From: Leucobacter sp. UCMA 4100 | GTDB lineage: Bacteria; Actinomycetota; Actinomycetes; Actinomycetales; Microbacteriaceae | Length of the DNA: 64,000 nt | Assembly: GCF_027853335.1 (NCBI RefSeq) | Contig: NZ_JAFEUS010000002.1 | Location: forward strand, 2,526,514 to 2,590,513 | Reading direction: 5' to 3' | Shown here: positions 43,893-53,294 of the stretch, one piece after another | Layout: every line of letters begins with the position of its first letter | Numbering within the stretch: the first letter of the stretch is position 1 | The notes under the pieces: generated by a model | What the model was told of the DNA's origin: nothing | Databases searched by the model: none | The model's input: only the letters and a program-made list of their open reading frames with translations | Program-made: the position numbers and the translations under genes

Positions 43893-46781
43893 ATGGGATG
43901 GTTTACTGGCACAGTGATTGTGCTGGTTTTCACGACCCTTACCGCACACCCAGTAGTACGACGCTTCGGGCGCAATGGCTTCCTCTATGGAGTCTTTGTG
44001 CTCGGAGCTATTTGTGTTTCATACCTCACGTTCATTCCTCAGGTGGCTGCAGGCGAGGTCATTGAAGAAAACATCGAGTGGCTGCCGCAGCTCAGCCTCA
44101 ACCTTGCCTTGCGGGTTGACGCCCTGAGTCTTTCGCTCGCGTTACTCGTGACCGGGGCAGGTGCGCTCATCCTGCTCTACTCGCGGTGGTATTTCCACCC
44201 GAACGACCAGGCCACAGCCCGCTTCACGGCGATCTTCCTCGCGTTCTCTGTCTCCATGCTCGGCCTGGTCATCTCTGACAACGTCTTCCTGCTCTTCATG
44301 TTCTGGGAGAGCACAACAGTCTTCAGCTTCCTCCTCGTCGCGCACAACCACCGCTCGAGCATCGCCCGATCAGCAGCGCTACAGGCACTCGTCGTGACCA
44401 CGCTCGGTGGGCTCGGTATGCTCGCAGGCTTCGTGATTCTCGCGAATATGACCGGTACAGCGTCTCTCGCTGAAATGCTTGCGAACCCACCGGCCGCTTC
44501 GGGAACCCTCACGACGGCCATCATGCTTATCATGCTGGGTGCGCTCACCAAATCGGCGATCTTCCCGTTCCACTTCTGGCTTCCAGGCGCAATGGCGGCG
44601 CCGACACCGGTGAGCGCATACCTTCACGCAGCCGCAATGGTAAAGGCCGGCGTGTACCTCATTGCGCGTTTCGTGCCCGCCTATAGCTTCGTTCCAGGGC
44701 TGCTTCCCATGCTCGTCTTACTCGGCGCCATCACGATGGTGTGGGGCGCGATGAGGGCGTTGCGCCAGTACGACATTAAACTCATCATTGCTCACGGCAC
44801 CGTAAGCCAGCTCGGTATGCTCGTGATGCTCTTCGGCCTTGGAATGCCAGGCATCGAGTATGCGGCGCTGACCCTCTTGTTTGCCCACGCCGTCGCAAAA
44901 GCCCCCCTCTTCTTAACCGTCGGTATCATCGATCACTCAACGAGTGAGCGTGACCTTCGTAACCTCAGTGGCATCGCCAAACGGCATCCCGGACTTGCGA
45001 TCATCGGTACGATCGCTGCAGCATCGATGGCTGGCCTCCCGATCTTCATTGGCTTTGTTGCCAAGGAAGCGGCACTGACCGCGCTACTCACCGAACGCAG
45101 CGACTCCTGGCTCGTCTGGGTCGCCCTGGTCGCCTTCGTTGGGGGCAGCGCGCTGACGGTCGCATACATGGCCCGCTTCGTTTGGGGCGCGTTCGGCAAC
45201 CGCAAGGGCGTGCCTACGCCACCCGAGGTACACAAGGTTTCGAAGTGGATCTACGTCGCCCCAACGGCGTTCGTGGTTCTCGCGACGCTCGGCGGTCTTT
45301 TCTCGAAGAAGTTCGAGTCTTGGCTCACGCTGATGACCGACGGCAGGGCTGTGAGCGAGCTCGGGCTCTGGCACGGTATCACGCCGGCGCTGATCGTCAC
45401 ACTGCTCATGGTTGCGACAGGCCTCATTGTGTTTGCAGCGATCCGCGATCACGAAGCGCACCTGCCAACGATGCCCGAGCGGTACAGTGCTTCGCACGCC
45501 TACTGGCGCGTTATGAACCTGCTCGACGTCATGTCGGTGAAGACCACGGCGACCACGCAGCGAGGCTCGCTGCCCTTCTACATCGGCACTATTCTTATCA
45601 CGATGATCGTCGCCCTCGCGGTGCTGTTCCTCGTGCCTGGTACATGGCCTGACGAGTACACGTTCCTGACGAACTGGGCCCAACTGCCGCTCGCGATCAT
45701 CATGATCGCGGCGACGATCCGCGCTGCTCAGGCGAAGACCCGCTTTAAAGCGGTCGTGCTCGTCGGCGTGACCGGCTACGGCATGGTCGCTATCTTCGCG
45801 CTGCACGGCGCCCCTGACCTCGCGGTCACTCAGGCGCTCGTTGAGACGATCACGATGATCGCCTTCATTCTCGTGATTCGTCAGCTGCCCATCGACATTA
45901 AAGTCACGGCCTCAACGAAGGTCAAGATTTTGCGCGGTGTTATCGCCGTCACGGTTGCCTTGGGCCTCGGCATGGTTGCCTTGCTGTCGCTCTCGGCACG
46001 AACCGCAACACCGATCTCAGAGTTCTTCGGCGAGCTCGCCGTGAAAGGCGGCCACGGCGTCAACGTCGTGAACGTGACCCTCGTCGACATTCGCGGTTGG
46101 GACACCATGGGAGAGCTCTCGGTGGTTCTCGCTGCAGCAACCGGTGTCGCCTCGCTCATCTTCTTGAACACGCGTGGCGACAATCTGCCCAAGACCGGGC
46201 GCAAGGCAGCCCGCCTCAACATGCGCCAGCACCTGAAGCGCGTTGCCGACCCCAACGATCCGACAAACCTCACGAGGTGGAGCCTCGCCGGCTACAAGCT
46301 GTTGCCAGAGCACCGCTCGATCATCCTTGAGGTCGTCGTACGCCTGCTCTTCCCGGCGCTCATCATCGTCTCGATCTACCTCCTGCTCGCTGGACACAAC
46401 GCCCCTGGCGGCGGTTTCGCTGCAGGCCTCGTGGCGGGTCTGGCGCTCGTCGCGCGGTACCAGGCTGGCGGAAGGCACGAGCTTGCCGCCACAGTGACGC
46501 TCAACGCAGGGCGCATTCTTGGGCTCGGGCTCATTCTTGCGACAGGAACCGCGCTCGTGCCGCTCTTCTTCGGCCAGGCAGCGCTTGCCTCGTCGTGGTT
46601 TGACCTCTCGCTTGGGCCCTTCGGTGAAATCTCATTCGTCACGTCGACCATCTTTGACATCGGCGTGTACCTCGTGGTCTTTGGACTCATGCTCGACGTG
46701 CTGCGAAGTCTCGGGTCTGAGATCGACGAACAAGAAGAACACGAACTGGCCATGGCAGAAGAGGAGGCCGAGCAATCATGA
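43893..46781 (+). CDS. mrpA: Mrp Na+/H+ antiporter subunit A fused to subunit B
   Basis: This is the largest subunit of a multi-subunit cation/proton antiporter related to NuoL of complex I. About 20 membrane helices carry FWESTTVFSFLLV, HFWLPGAMAAPTPVSAYLHAAAMVKAG and LLFAHAVAKAPLFLTVG. The last 150 residues (RLLFPALIIVSIYLLLAGHNAPGGGF and onward) match MrpB, and no separate mrpB gene follows, so A and B are fused, at 962 residues. The start is the ATG at 43893, since AGGGAGG lies 5 nt before it and overlaps an alternative GTG. It opens the operon mrpA-C-D-E-F-G. Confidence 0.94.
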   Translation: MGWFTGTVIVLVFTTLTAHPVVRRFGRNGFLYGVFVLGAICVSYLTFIPQVAAGEVIEENIEWLPQLSLNLALRVDALSLSLALLVTGAGALILLYSRWYFHPNDQATARFTAIFLAFSVSMLGLVISDNVFLLFMFWESTTVFSFLLVAHNHRSSIARSAALQALVVTTLGGLGMLAGFVILANMTGTASLAEMLANPPAASGTLTTAIMLIMLGALTKSAIFPFHFWLPGAMAAPTPVSAYLHAAAMVKAGVYLIARFVPAYSFVPGLLPMLVLLGAITMVWGAMRALRQYDIKLIIAHGTVSQLGMLVMLFGLGMPGIEYAALTLLFAHAVAKAPLFLTVGIIDHSTSERDLRNLSGIAKRHPGLAIIGTIAAASMAGLPIFIGFVAKEAALTALLTERSDSWLVWVALVAFVGGSALTVAYMARFVWGAFGNRKGVPTPPEVHKVSKWIYVAPTAFVVLATLGGLFSKKFESWLTLMTDGRAVSELGLWHGITPALIVTLLMVATGLIVFAAIRDHEAHLPTMPERYSASHAYWRVMNLLDVMSVKTTATTQRGSLPFYIGTILITMIVALAVLFLVPGTWPDEYTFLTNWAQLPLAIIMIAATIRAAQAKTRFKAVVLVGVTGYGMVAIFALHGAPDLAVTQALVETITMIAFILVIRQLPIDIKVTASTKVKILRGVIAVTVALGLGMVALLSLSARTATPISEFFGELAVKGGHGVNVVNVTLVDIRGWDTMGELSVVLAAATGVASLIFLNTRGDNLPKTGRKAARLNMRQHLKRVADPNDPTNLTRWSLAGYKLLPEHRSIILEVVVRLLFPALIIVSIYLLLAGHNAPGGGFAAGLVAGLALVARYQAGGRHELAATVTLNAGRILGLGLILATGTALVPLFFGQAALASSWFDLSLGPFGEISFVTSTIFDIGVYLVVFGLMLDVLRSLGSEIDEQEEHELAMAEEEAEQS

Positions 46782-47257
46782 CGATGCCCCTCATTCTCGT
46801 GATCACGATGGTGGTCATGTACGCCTGCGGCTTCTACCTGCTGCTTGACCGAAGCCTGACGAGGGTGCTCCTCGGGTTTTTGCTGGCCGGCAACGCGACG
46901 AACCTGCTGCTCTTCCTCATGAGCGGGAGCTTTGGTGCCGCGCCGATCATGGGTGCCGAGGGTGAGACCTCCGATCCGCTGCCCCAGGCCTTCATTCTGA
47001 CAGCGATCGTGATTACCTTCGGCGTGACCGCGTTCATGCTCGCCCTCATTTATCGCTCGTGGAGCCACGCGAAAGATCTCGACGACGCGGTGCAAGACGA
47101 CCTTGAAGATATCGAGCGGGCGCAGACCACTGACACGCTCACGTTCGAGGAGATTTCAGACGAAGACGTTGCCGAAACGCCAGAGTTCAGTGACGGCGAG
47201 AGCGATAACGACGCTGAGACCGACAGTGCTCGCGGCGGGAAAGGGGCGCGCTCATGA
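46778..47257 (+). CDS. mrpC: Mrp antiporter subunit C
   Basis: The 159-residue NuoK-like subunit has three membrane helices in the first 105 residues (GFYLLLDRSLTRVLLGFLLAGNATNLLLF, then PLPQAFILTAIVITFGVTAFMLAL). The remaining 50 residues form an acidic tail (VQDDLEDIERAQ.. to SDGESDNDAETDS), which most MrpC proteins lack. It overlaps mrpA by 4 nt. Confidence 0.94.
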   Translation: MTMPLILVITMVVMYACGFYLLLDRSLTRVLLGFLLAGNATNLLLFLMSGSFGAAPIMGAEGETSDPLPQAFILTAIVITFGVTAFMLALIYRSWSHAKDLDDAVQDDLEDIERAQTTDTLTFEEISDEDVAETPEFSDGESDNDAETDSARGGKGARS

Positions 47258-48888
47258 ATAACCTGATCCCGCTCCTCGTGCTCGTGCCGCTCGTCTCGGC
47301 TGCGCTCACGATGATTATTCCGAAGCGCCAAAAGGTGAAGCAGGGCATTACGGTGCTCGCGCTCGCGACAATCGTGGTGCTGAGCGGCGTGCTCATGTAC
47401 GGCGTCACGCAGTACGGTGTGCTCACGATGGAGATTGGCGGCTGGGCCGCGCCCTTCGGCATCGTGCTCGTCGTAGATCGGCTCGCGGCGCTCATGGTGG
47501 GTGTCTCGGCGATTGTGCTACTTGGCGTGTACTTCTTCTCGCTGGGGCAGGGCCTTGCCGATGGCGACGATGAGGCACCGGTCTCGATCTACGCACCGAC
47601 CTACCTTGTGCTTGGGGCGGGCGTCACGAACGCGTTTATTGCGGGCGATCTCTTCAACCTCTACGTCGGCTTCGAGATCTTGCTCGTGGCGAGCTACGTG
47701 CTCATTACGCTCGGCGGTACCCCGCAGCGCATCCGGCAGGGCACGACCTATATTGTGGTCTCGCTCGTCTCGTCGGTTATTTTTCTTGCCGCAATCGGTT
47801 TCATTTACGGTGCGACCGGAACCGTGAACATGGCGCACCTCTCGTTGCGCATCGCCGAGTTGCCCTATGACGTGCAGCTCATGCTCAACCTCTTGCTGCT
47901 CATTGCGTTCGGCGTGAAGGCCGCGGTCTTCCCACTGGCGTTCTGGCTTCCCGACTCGTACCCGACGGCGCCGGCTCCCGTCACCGCCGTGTTCGCGGGC
48001 CTGCTCACGAAGGTTGGCGTCTACGCGATCATTCGCAGCCAGTCATTGATCTTCTACGACTCGAACATCAACACGCTGCTGTTCGTGATTGCCGGGCTCA
48101 CCCTTGTCGTCGGTATTCTGGGTGCGATCGCCCAGCTCGATATTAAGCGGTTGCTCTCGTTCACGCTCATCAGCCACATCGGCTACCTCATCTTTGGTGT
48201 GGCAATGGCCTCGAAGGCCGGGTATGCCGCCACGACCTACTACATTGCGCACCACATTATTGTGCAAACGACGCTCTTCCTGGCGGTCGGCCTCATTGAG
48301 CGGCAGGGCGGTACGACATCGCTGCTGCGGCTCGGTGGGCTGCTCAAGAAGGCGCCGTGGATCGCGGTGCTCACCTTCATCCCGCTGCTCAATCTCGGCG
48401 GCATTCCTCCGTTCTCGGGATTCATCGGCAAGCTCGCTCTCTTTGAAGCGGCGGCCGAACTCGGGACCGCCGAGGCATACTGGCTCATCGGGGTCGGCGC
48501 CGTGGTCTCACTGCTCACGCTCTACGCGCTGCTTCGCGCCTGGGGCCTCGCGTTTTGGCGCAGCCCGAACCAGACCCCGACCGTCACCAATACGCTCGGT
48601 TTTAAGTCGGTGCTCTCGCAGCTTGATGCGCAGGAACACGTTGAGGTGCAGGAACGCCGTGACATTCCGAAGCTCATGAGCTGGGCGACCGGTGGCATGG
48701 TGACGGTGAGCCTCGCGCTGACGGTGTTCGCAGGCCCGCTTTTCACCTACGCAACGGCTGCGGGCGAGACGCTCATGTCGCCACAAACAATCATCGACGC
48801 CGTGCTCAACAACCCCGACTCGGGGCAGGGAAGCGGCGACGGCGAAACAACGGTTCCTGACTCAGAGATGAAGGAGGTCGTGCCGTGA
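47254..48888 (+). CDS. mrpD: Mrp antiporter subunit D
   Basis: The 544-residue subunit is homologous to NuoN/NuoM and probably pumps protons. About 14 helices carry FEILLVASYVLITLGG, FPLAFWLPDSYPTAPAPVTAVFAGLLTKVGVYAIIR and LNLGGIPPFSGFIGKLALFEAA, with the conserved Lys and Glu residues of this superfamily. The C-terminal hydrophilic tail is acidic. It overlaps both mrpC (4 nt) and mrpE (4 nt). Confidence 0.95.
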   Translation: MNNLIPLLVLVPLVSAALTMIIPKRQKVKQGITVLALATIVVLSGVLMYGVTQYGVLTMEIGGWAAPFGIVLVVDRLAALMVGVSAIVLLGVYFFSLGQGLADGDDEAPVSIYAPTYLVLGAGVTNAFIAGDLFNLYVGFEILLVASYVLITLGGTPQRIRQGTTYIVVSLVSSVIFLAAIGFIYGATGTVNMAHLSLRIAELPYDVQLMLNLLLLIAFGVKAAVFPLAFWLPDSYPTAPAPVTAVFAGLLTKVGVYAIIRSQSLIFYDSNINTLLFVIAGLTLVVGILGAIAQLDIKRLLSFTLISHIGYLIFGVAMASKAGYAATTYYIAHHIIVQTTLFLAVGLIERQGGTTSLLRLGGLLKKAPWIAVLTFIPLLNLGGIPPFSGFIGKLALFEAAAELGTAEAYWLIGVGAVVSLLTLYALLRAWGLAFWRSPNQTPTVTNTLGFKSVLSQLDAQEHVEVQERRDIPKLMSWATGGMVTVSLALTVFAGPLFTYATAAGETLMSPQTIIDAVLNNPDSGQGSGDGETTVPDSEMKEVVP

Positions 48889-49430
48889 GTGTCGAAGGTC
48901 GCAAGATTGAACGCCAGATTCGGCGGTACGAGTTTCCGCTCCTGCTCGGGCTCGTCATCACGTGGATGGCCCTGTGGCGCGAATTCTCGCTCTTCACCTT
49001 TATCGGTGGCGTGGTCGTGGCGTTTGTCGTCATGCGCGTCTTTTACCTGCCTCCGGTAGAGCTCGCGGGCCGCTTTAACCTGTGGTGGTGCCTGCGGTAC
49101 GTTGGCTACTTTTTCTCGCAGGTCGCGATTGCCTCGCTCGAGGTGGCGTGGATCGCCGTACGCCCGAAGCCCGTGCCACTGCGCTCGATCATTGCCGTGA
49201 GATTGCGCACGAACTCCGACTTTATTGTGACGCTCGTCGGTCTGACGATCTCGCTGATTCCTGGCTCGTTCATCGTCGATGTTGATCGCGAAAACCAGGT
49301 CTTGTTCCTCCACGTTTTGAACACCCCCGACCAGGAAGCGGTCGAGAAGATGCGGCGCGAGGTCGCACACATCGAGCGACTGCTCATTCGTACGCTGGGG
49401 TCTCGAGAAGAGGTGAAGCTCGTTGGCTGA
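48885..49430 (+). CDS. mrpE: Mrp antiporter subunit E
   Basis: The 181-residue protein has two N-terminal helices and the MrpE motif IAVRLRTNSDFIVTLVGLTISLIPGSFIVDVDRENQVLFLHVL. MrpE is needed for assembly of the complex. The gene overlaps mrpD by 4 nt and mrpF by 8 nt. Confidence 0.94.
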   Translation: MSVEGRKIERQIRRYEFPLLLGLVITWMALWREFSLFTFIGGVVVAFVVMRVFYLPPVELAGRFNLWWCLRYVGYFFSQVAIASLEVAWIAVRPKPVPLRSIIAVRLRTNSDFIVTLVGLTISLIPGSFIVDVDRENQVLFLHVLNTPDQEAVEKMRREVAHIERLLIRTLGSREEVKLVG

Positions 49431-49731
49431 AACCATTGCAATGTGGATCACGGTCGTTGCCGGCGCAGGCTTCGCGGTAACGGCTGTGCTTGCGCTCATT
49501 AGGGTCATCTTCGGGCCCACGATTCTTGATCGCATGGTCGCCTCTGACGTGCTCGTAACGACCCTCATGCTCGTTGTTGGTACCGAGATGGTCATCAACA
49601 AACACACGACAACGATCGGCCTCATGGTGCTGCTCGCGGCGACCTCGGTGCTCGCGACCATCATGGTTGCTATTTACGTGCGGCGCAGGCAGGGAAGAGC
49701 GGTTCCACCGGTGGAGGGTTCGTATGAGTGA
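49423..49731 (+). CDS. mrpF: Mrp antiporter subunit F
   Basis: The 102-residue subunit has three helices and the MrpF motif RVIFGPTILDRMVASDVLVT. The start is a TTG at 49423 inside the mrpE end; an ATG six codons later would remove part of the first helix and is less likely. It overlaps mrpG by 8 nt. Confidence 0.92.
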   Translation: MAETIAMWITVVAGAGFAVTAVLALIRVIFGPTILDRMVASDVLVTTLMLVVGTEMVINKHTTTIGLMVLLAATSVLATIMVAIYVRRRQGRAVPPVEGSYE

Positions 49732-50176
49732 TTTCTTCTCGGTGATTCTTCCCGCGATTCTGCTGCTCGGGGCCTCGCTGCTCTCGGTAGCCGCTGGCGT
49801 GGGTCTCTTGCGCTTCACTGACGTGCTCACGAAGCTGCACGCGGTGACGAAGCCTCAGGTTCTCGGCCTGATTCTCGTAATTCTCGCGATCGTGCTGTCG
49901 ATGCAGTCTTGGGTCGTTTTCTTCGCGCTGCTGCCGGTCTTCGTGTTCCAGTCGCTCACGGCCCCCGTTGCAGCTCACATGGTGGGGCGTGCCTCGTACC
50001 GTACGGGCGACATTGATACTGAGCACCTGCTTGTTGATGAGCTGGCCCCCGCGGTTGCTGAAGTGCCCGAGGAAGCCGACGACGCCGACGAGGTTGACGC
50101 TGAAGAGGACGCGGGCGGTGCCGGTTCTGACGGTGGTACCGAGACCGGTGCAGCTCCAGACACTACCGTTTCCTGA
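49724..50176 (+). CDS. mrpG: Mrp antiporter subunit G
   Basis: The first 90 residues are MrpG: three helices with GVGLLRFTDVLTKLHAVTKPQVLGLILV. A tail of about 60 residues follows that is very rich in Asp, Glu, Ala and Gly. The ATG at 49724 has GGAGGG upstream. It is the last gene of the Mrp operon. Confidence 0.93.
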   Translation: MSDFFSVILPAILLLGASLLSVAAGVGLLRFTDVLTKLHAVTKPQVLGLILVILAIVLSMQSWVVFFALLPVFVFQSLTAPVAAHMVGRASYRTGDIDTEHLLVDELAPAVAEVPEEADDADEVDAEEDAGGAGSDGGTETGAAPDTTVS

Positions 50177-50197
50177 GACCGCGTCGTACCCTGGGGT

Positions 50198-51430
50198 ATG
50201 GCCATTGATCTCGAAGCACTCTACGTTGACCTTCACACGAACCCCGAGCTGTCGTTTCAAGAACACCGCACGGCAGATCTTCTTGCCTCGCACCTGCGTG
50301 CTTTAGGGTTTGCGGTTACCGAGGGCGTCGGTAAGACCGGGGTGCTCGGCGTGCTTCGTAACGGAGAGGGGCCGTGCCTGTGGCTACGCGCAGACATGGA
50401 CGCCCTGCCGGTGCAAGAGCAGGGTGAGCATTCTCACGCGAGCCGGGCAACCGGTATCGACGAGTCTGGTGAAACGGTTCCCGTGATGCACGCATGCGGC
50501 CATGACATGCACATGACCGCAATGGTCGGTGCTGCAGAACGGCTGAGCCTTCAGCGTGACACGTGGGCTGGAACCGTCGTGATCGTGTTTCAGCCGGCCG
50601 AAGAGCTCGGCGCCGGGGCGCGAGCGATGCTCGACGATGGTGCGCTCGACCTCGCGCCACGGCCAGACCTCGTGCTCGGGCAGCACCTGTACCCGGCGCC
50701 AGCGGGCACCCTGCGCATGCACCCCGGCACGCAGAACGCCGGCTGCGACACACTGCGCATCACATTGCACGGGCGCGGAGGCCACGGCTCGAGGCCCCAC
50801 ACCACGGTTGACCCGGTCGTGATGGCCGCGGCGACGGTCATGAGACTGCAGACGGTCGTTTCTCGGCACATCGATCCGCTTGAGGTGGCCGTTGTTACCG
50901 TAGGGGCGATGCGCGCGGGCCATAAGGACAACATCATTGGCGAGGTCGCAACTCTCGACGTGAGCATTCGCTACGCGAAGGAGAGTGTGCGTGAGCAGTT
51001 GCTTACCCACATTCGACGCATCGTTGAGGCCGAGGCCCTTGCGTCGGGGGCCGAGACGCTCCCCACGATCGAGGTGACCGAGACACTGCCGCCGACGATC
51101 AACGATGAAGCGGTCGCCCACCGAGTGATGGCGGCGTTTCGTGACACCTTTGGTGATGCAAACGTGAGTGACCCAGGCATGTCGCCAGGCAGCGAAGACG
51201 TGTCATGGTTTGCGCGCGACGCCGGCGTTGCGCTCGGCTTTTGGTACTGGGGTGGCTGGGACGCTGCCGAGTATCACGATGCCGAGGCCCGGGGCAGCGT
51301 CGCAACAGACATTCCCACCAACCATTCGCCGCGCATGGTTCCCGTCGTGCAGCCGACGATCGATACCGGAGTGAGGGCGTTGTGCACCGCAGTGCTCGAG
51401 TTTCTCGGTGATGGTGCCGAACGTTTGTGA
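50198..51430 (+). CDS. M20-family amidohydrolase/carboxypeptidase
   Basis: The 410-residue zinc hydrolase has ADMDALPV (metal-bridging Asp), HACGHDMHM (metal His, near residues 97-105), FQPAEELGAGA (catalytic Glu pair) and a dimerisation domain starting at RGGHGSRPH. It resembles aminoacylases and N-acyl-amino-acid amidohydrolases (M20D). It lies 21 nt after mrpG and 117 nt before a peptide ABC transporter, in the same direction, so a link to peptide or acyl-amino-acid use is possible. No clear ribosome binding site is visible; TACCCT ends 5 nt before the ATG. Confidence 0.9.
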   Translation: MAIDLEALYVDLHTNPELSFQEHRTADLLASHLRALGFAVTEGVGKTGVLGVLRNGEGPCLWLRADMDALPVQEQGEHSHASRATGIDESGETVPVMHACGHDMHMTAMVGAAERLSLQRDTWAGTVVIVFQPAEELGAGARAMLDDGALDLAPRPDLVLGQHLYPAPAGTLRMHPGTQNAGCDTLRITLHGRGGHGSRPHTTVDPVVMAAATVMRLQTVVSRHIDPLEVAVVTVGAMRAGHKDNIIGEVATLDVSIRYAKESVREQLLTHIRRIVEAEALASGAETLPTIEVTETLPPTINDEAVAHRVMAAFRDTFGDANVSDPGMSPGSEDVSWFARDAGVALGFWYWGGWDAAEYHDAEARGSVATDIPTNHSPRMVPVVQPTIDTGVRALCTAVLEFLGDGAERL

Positions 51431-51451
51431 TCAAACTGAGACGAGAAGCCC

Positions 51452-51480
51452 TTAAGAAGCGACGGGCGATTAGCTAGGCT
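51452..51480 (+). promoter_or_regulatory. Putative promoter of the peptide transporter operon
   Basis: TTAAGA (51452-51457), a 17-bp spacer and TAGGCT (51475-51480) lie 67 nt before the substrate-binding protein start. A GGAAGGATGCAAAG ribosome binding region precedes the ATG. Confidence 0.4.
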
Positions 51481-51547
51481 CGAGGGTAACCGATCGACTC
51501 TGTCGTTCTTTTGCGCGCTGAAGCGCTGACCTTGGAAGGATGCAAAG

Positions 51548-53221
51548 ATGCACCAGACCCCGCTCCGAAGACTCGGAGGATTGCTCGCCGGTGGCCTCGC
51601 TGCCGCTCTCGTTTTGACGGGTTGCGTTCAGAGTGAACGTGGCAATGGCGGCGAAGGGGGTGCCTCGAAAGACGTCGACGGCACCTTCGTTTTCGCCGCT
51701 TCGAGTGACCCGGCAAGCCTTGACCCCGCGTTTGCGCAGGATGGCGAATCGTTCCGTGTCTCACGCAACATTTTCGAGGGCCTCATCGGCGTGAAGCCGG
51801 GAACGGCTGACCCCGCTCCGTTGCTCGCTGAGAAATGGGAGTCGGCTCCCGACGGCATGTCGCACACCTTCACCCTCAAAGAGGGCGTGACCTTCCACGA
51901 CGGCACCGACTTCAACGCTGAAGCCGTGTGCACGAACTTCGAGCGCTGGTACCACTGGGAAGGCATCGCAACGAGCCCGACCTTTGCCTACTACTACGGC
52001 AAACTCTTCCAGGCCTTCTCGGATGACCCCGAGAATGCCGTGTACAAGTCGTGCACCCCGAATGGCGACCACGAAGTGACGATCGAGCTCAACAAGCCCT
52101 TCGCAGGTTTCATTGCGTCGCTCTCGCTGCCCGCGTTTGCGATGCAGAGCCCCAAGGCGCTTGAAGAGTTCGAGGCAGACAACGTTGGCGGTACCGAAGA
52201 GTCACCGAGCATGTCTGAGTACGCGACGAAGCACCCGACGGGCACTGGGCCCTTCGAATTCGTCGAGTGGGCGCCGGGCGAGCAGATCAAGCTCAAGGCG
52301 TACAAAGACTACTGGGGCGAGCAGGGACAGGTGACCGACATCATCTTCCGTGTCATCGACGACCCAACAGCACGTCGCCAGGCACTCGAGTCGGGCGCGA
52401 TCGACGGGTACGACCTCGTCGGCCCCGCTGACACCGAAGCGCTTGAAGAGGCCGGCTACCACATGGAGTCACGCCCACCCTTCACCATCCTGTACCTCGC
52501 CTTCAACCAGGCAATTCCCGAGCTGCAAGACGTCAAGGTTCGCGAGGCCATCTCGTACGCGATCGATAAAGACGCGCTCATCAGCCAGGTCATGCCTGCG
52601 GGCACCCAGAAGGCAACGCAGTTTATGCCAGAGGTGGTCAACGGCTACAACAAGTCGGTGAAGACCTACGATTATGACGTTGAGAAGGCGAAGTCACTGC
52701 TGGCAGAGGCCGGCTATGACGAGAGCAACCCGCTCACGCTCGATTTCAACTACCCGGTAAACGTTTCGCGCCCGTACATGCCGACCCCCGAGCAGACCTT
52801 CACGGTGCTCGCGAGCCAGCTTGAAGAGGCCGGAATCAAGGTCAACCCGATCACGAACGAGTGGGTCGACTACATTAACCTCACGACCGGAACCGATAAC
52901 CACGGTATTCACCTGCTCGGCTGGACCGGCGACTACAACGACTCAGATAACTTCGTCGGCGTGTTCTTCGGCCAGGAAAGCCTCGAGTGGGGCTTCAGCG
53001 ATGCAGCGCTCTTCGACGCTCTGCAGGCTGCCCGAGGCGAGCCAAACCTCGAGAAGCAGACCCCGCTCTACGAAGCGATTAACGAACAGGTGGCAGAGTT
53101 TGTGCCAGGTGTGCCACTCGCGCACCCAGCACCAACGCTCGCCTTCTCAGACCGCGTCGAAAGCTACCCGGCTAGCCCGGTGAACGACGAGGTCTACAAC
53201 GAGATCGTTCTCACGAAGTAG
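51548..53221 (+). CDS. Peptide/nickel-type ABC transporter substrate-binding lipoprotein
   Basis: The 557-residue lipoprotein has lipobox VLTGC with Cys26. The SBP_bac_5 domain starts at about residue 45 (TFVFAASSDPASLDPAF), contains SRNIFEGLIGV and LAEKWESAPDGMSHTFTLKEGVTFHDGTDFNAE, and ends near residue 550. It captures oligopeptides at the outside of the membrane and feeds the two permeases downstream. The ligand could also be another solute of this family. It is the first gene of a three-gene operon. A 15-bp hairpin after the stop may raise its level relative to the permeases. Confidence 0.92.
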   Translation: MHQTPLRRLGGLLAGGLAAALVLTGCVQSERGNGGEGGASKDVDGTFVFAASSDPASLDPAFAQDGESFRVSRNIFEGLIGVKPGTADPAPLLAEKWESAPDGMSHTFTLKEGVTFHDGTDFNAEAVCTNFERWYHWEGIATSPTFAYYYGKLFQAFSDDPENAVYKSCTPNGDHEVTIELNKPFAGFIASLSLPAFAMQSPKALEEFEADNVGGTEESPSMSEYATKHPTGTGPFEFVEWAPGEQIKLKAYKDYWGEQGQVTDIIFRVIDDPTARRQALESGAIDGYDLVGPADTEALEEAGYHMESRPPFTILYLAFNQAIPELQDVKVREAISYAIDKDALISQVMPAGTQKATQFMPEVVNGYNKSVKTYDYDVEKAKSLLAEAGYDESNPLTLDFNYPVNVSRPYMPTPEQTFTVLASQLEEAGIKVNPITNEWVDYINLTTGTDNHGIHLLGWTGDYNDSDNFVGVFFGQESLEWGFSDAALFDALQAARGEPNLEKQTPLYEAINEQVAEFVPGVPLAHPAPTLAFSDRVESYPASPVNDEVYNEIVLTK

Positions 53222-53226
53222 TTCGT

Positions 53227-53273
53227 CACTGATGCGCTGGGTCGTCGTTTGCGAAAGGCCCAGCGCATCAGTG
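53227..53273 (+). terminator. Intra-operon hairpin after the binding-protein gene
   Basis: A 15-bp perfect stem (53227-53241 with 53259-53273) lies between the binding-protein and permease genes. It has no long T-run and is better read as an mRNA-stabilising or partial terminator. Confidence 0.6.
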
Positions 53274-53294
53274 CTTTACCCAACGGAGGTTTGA

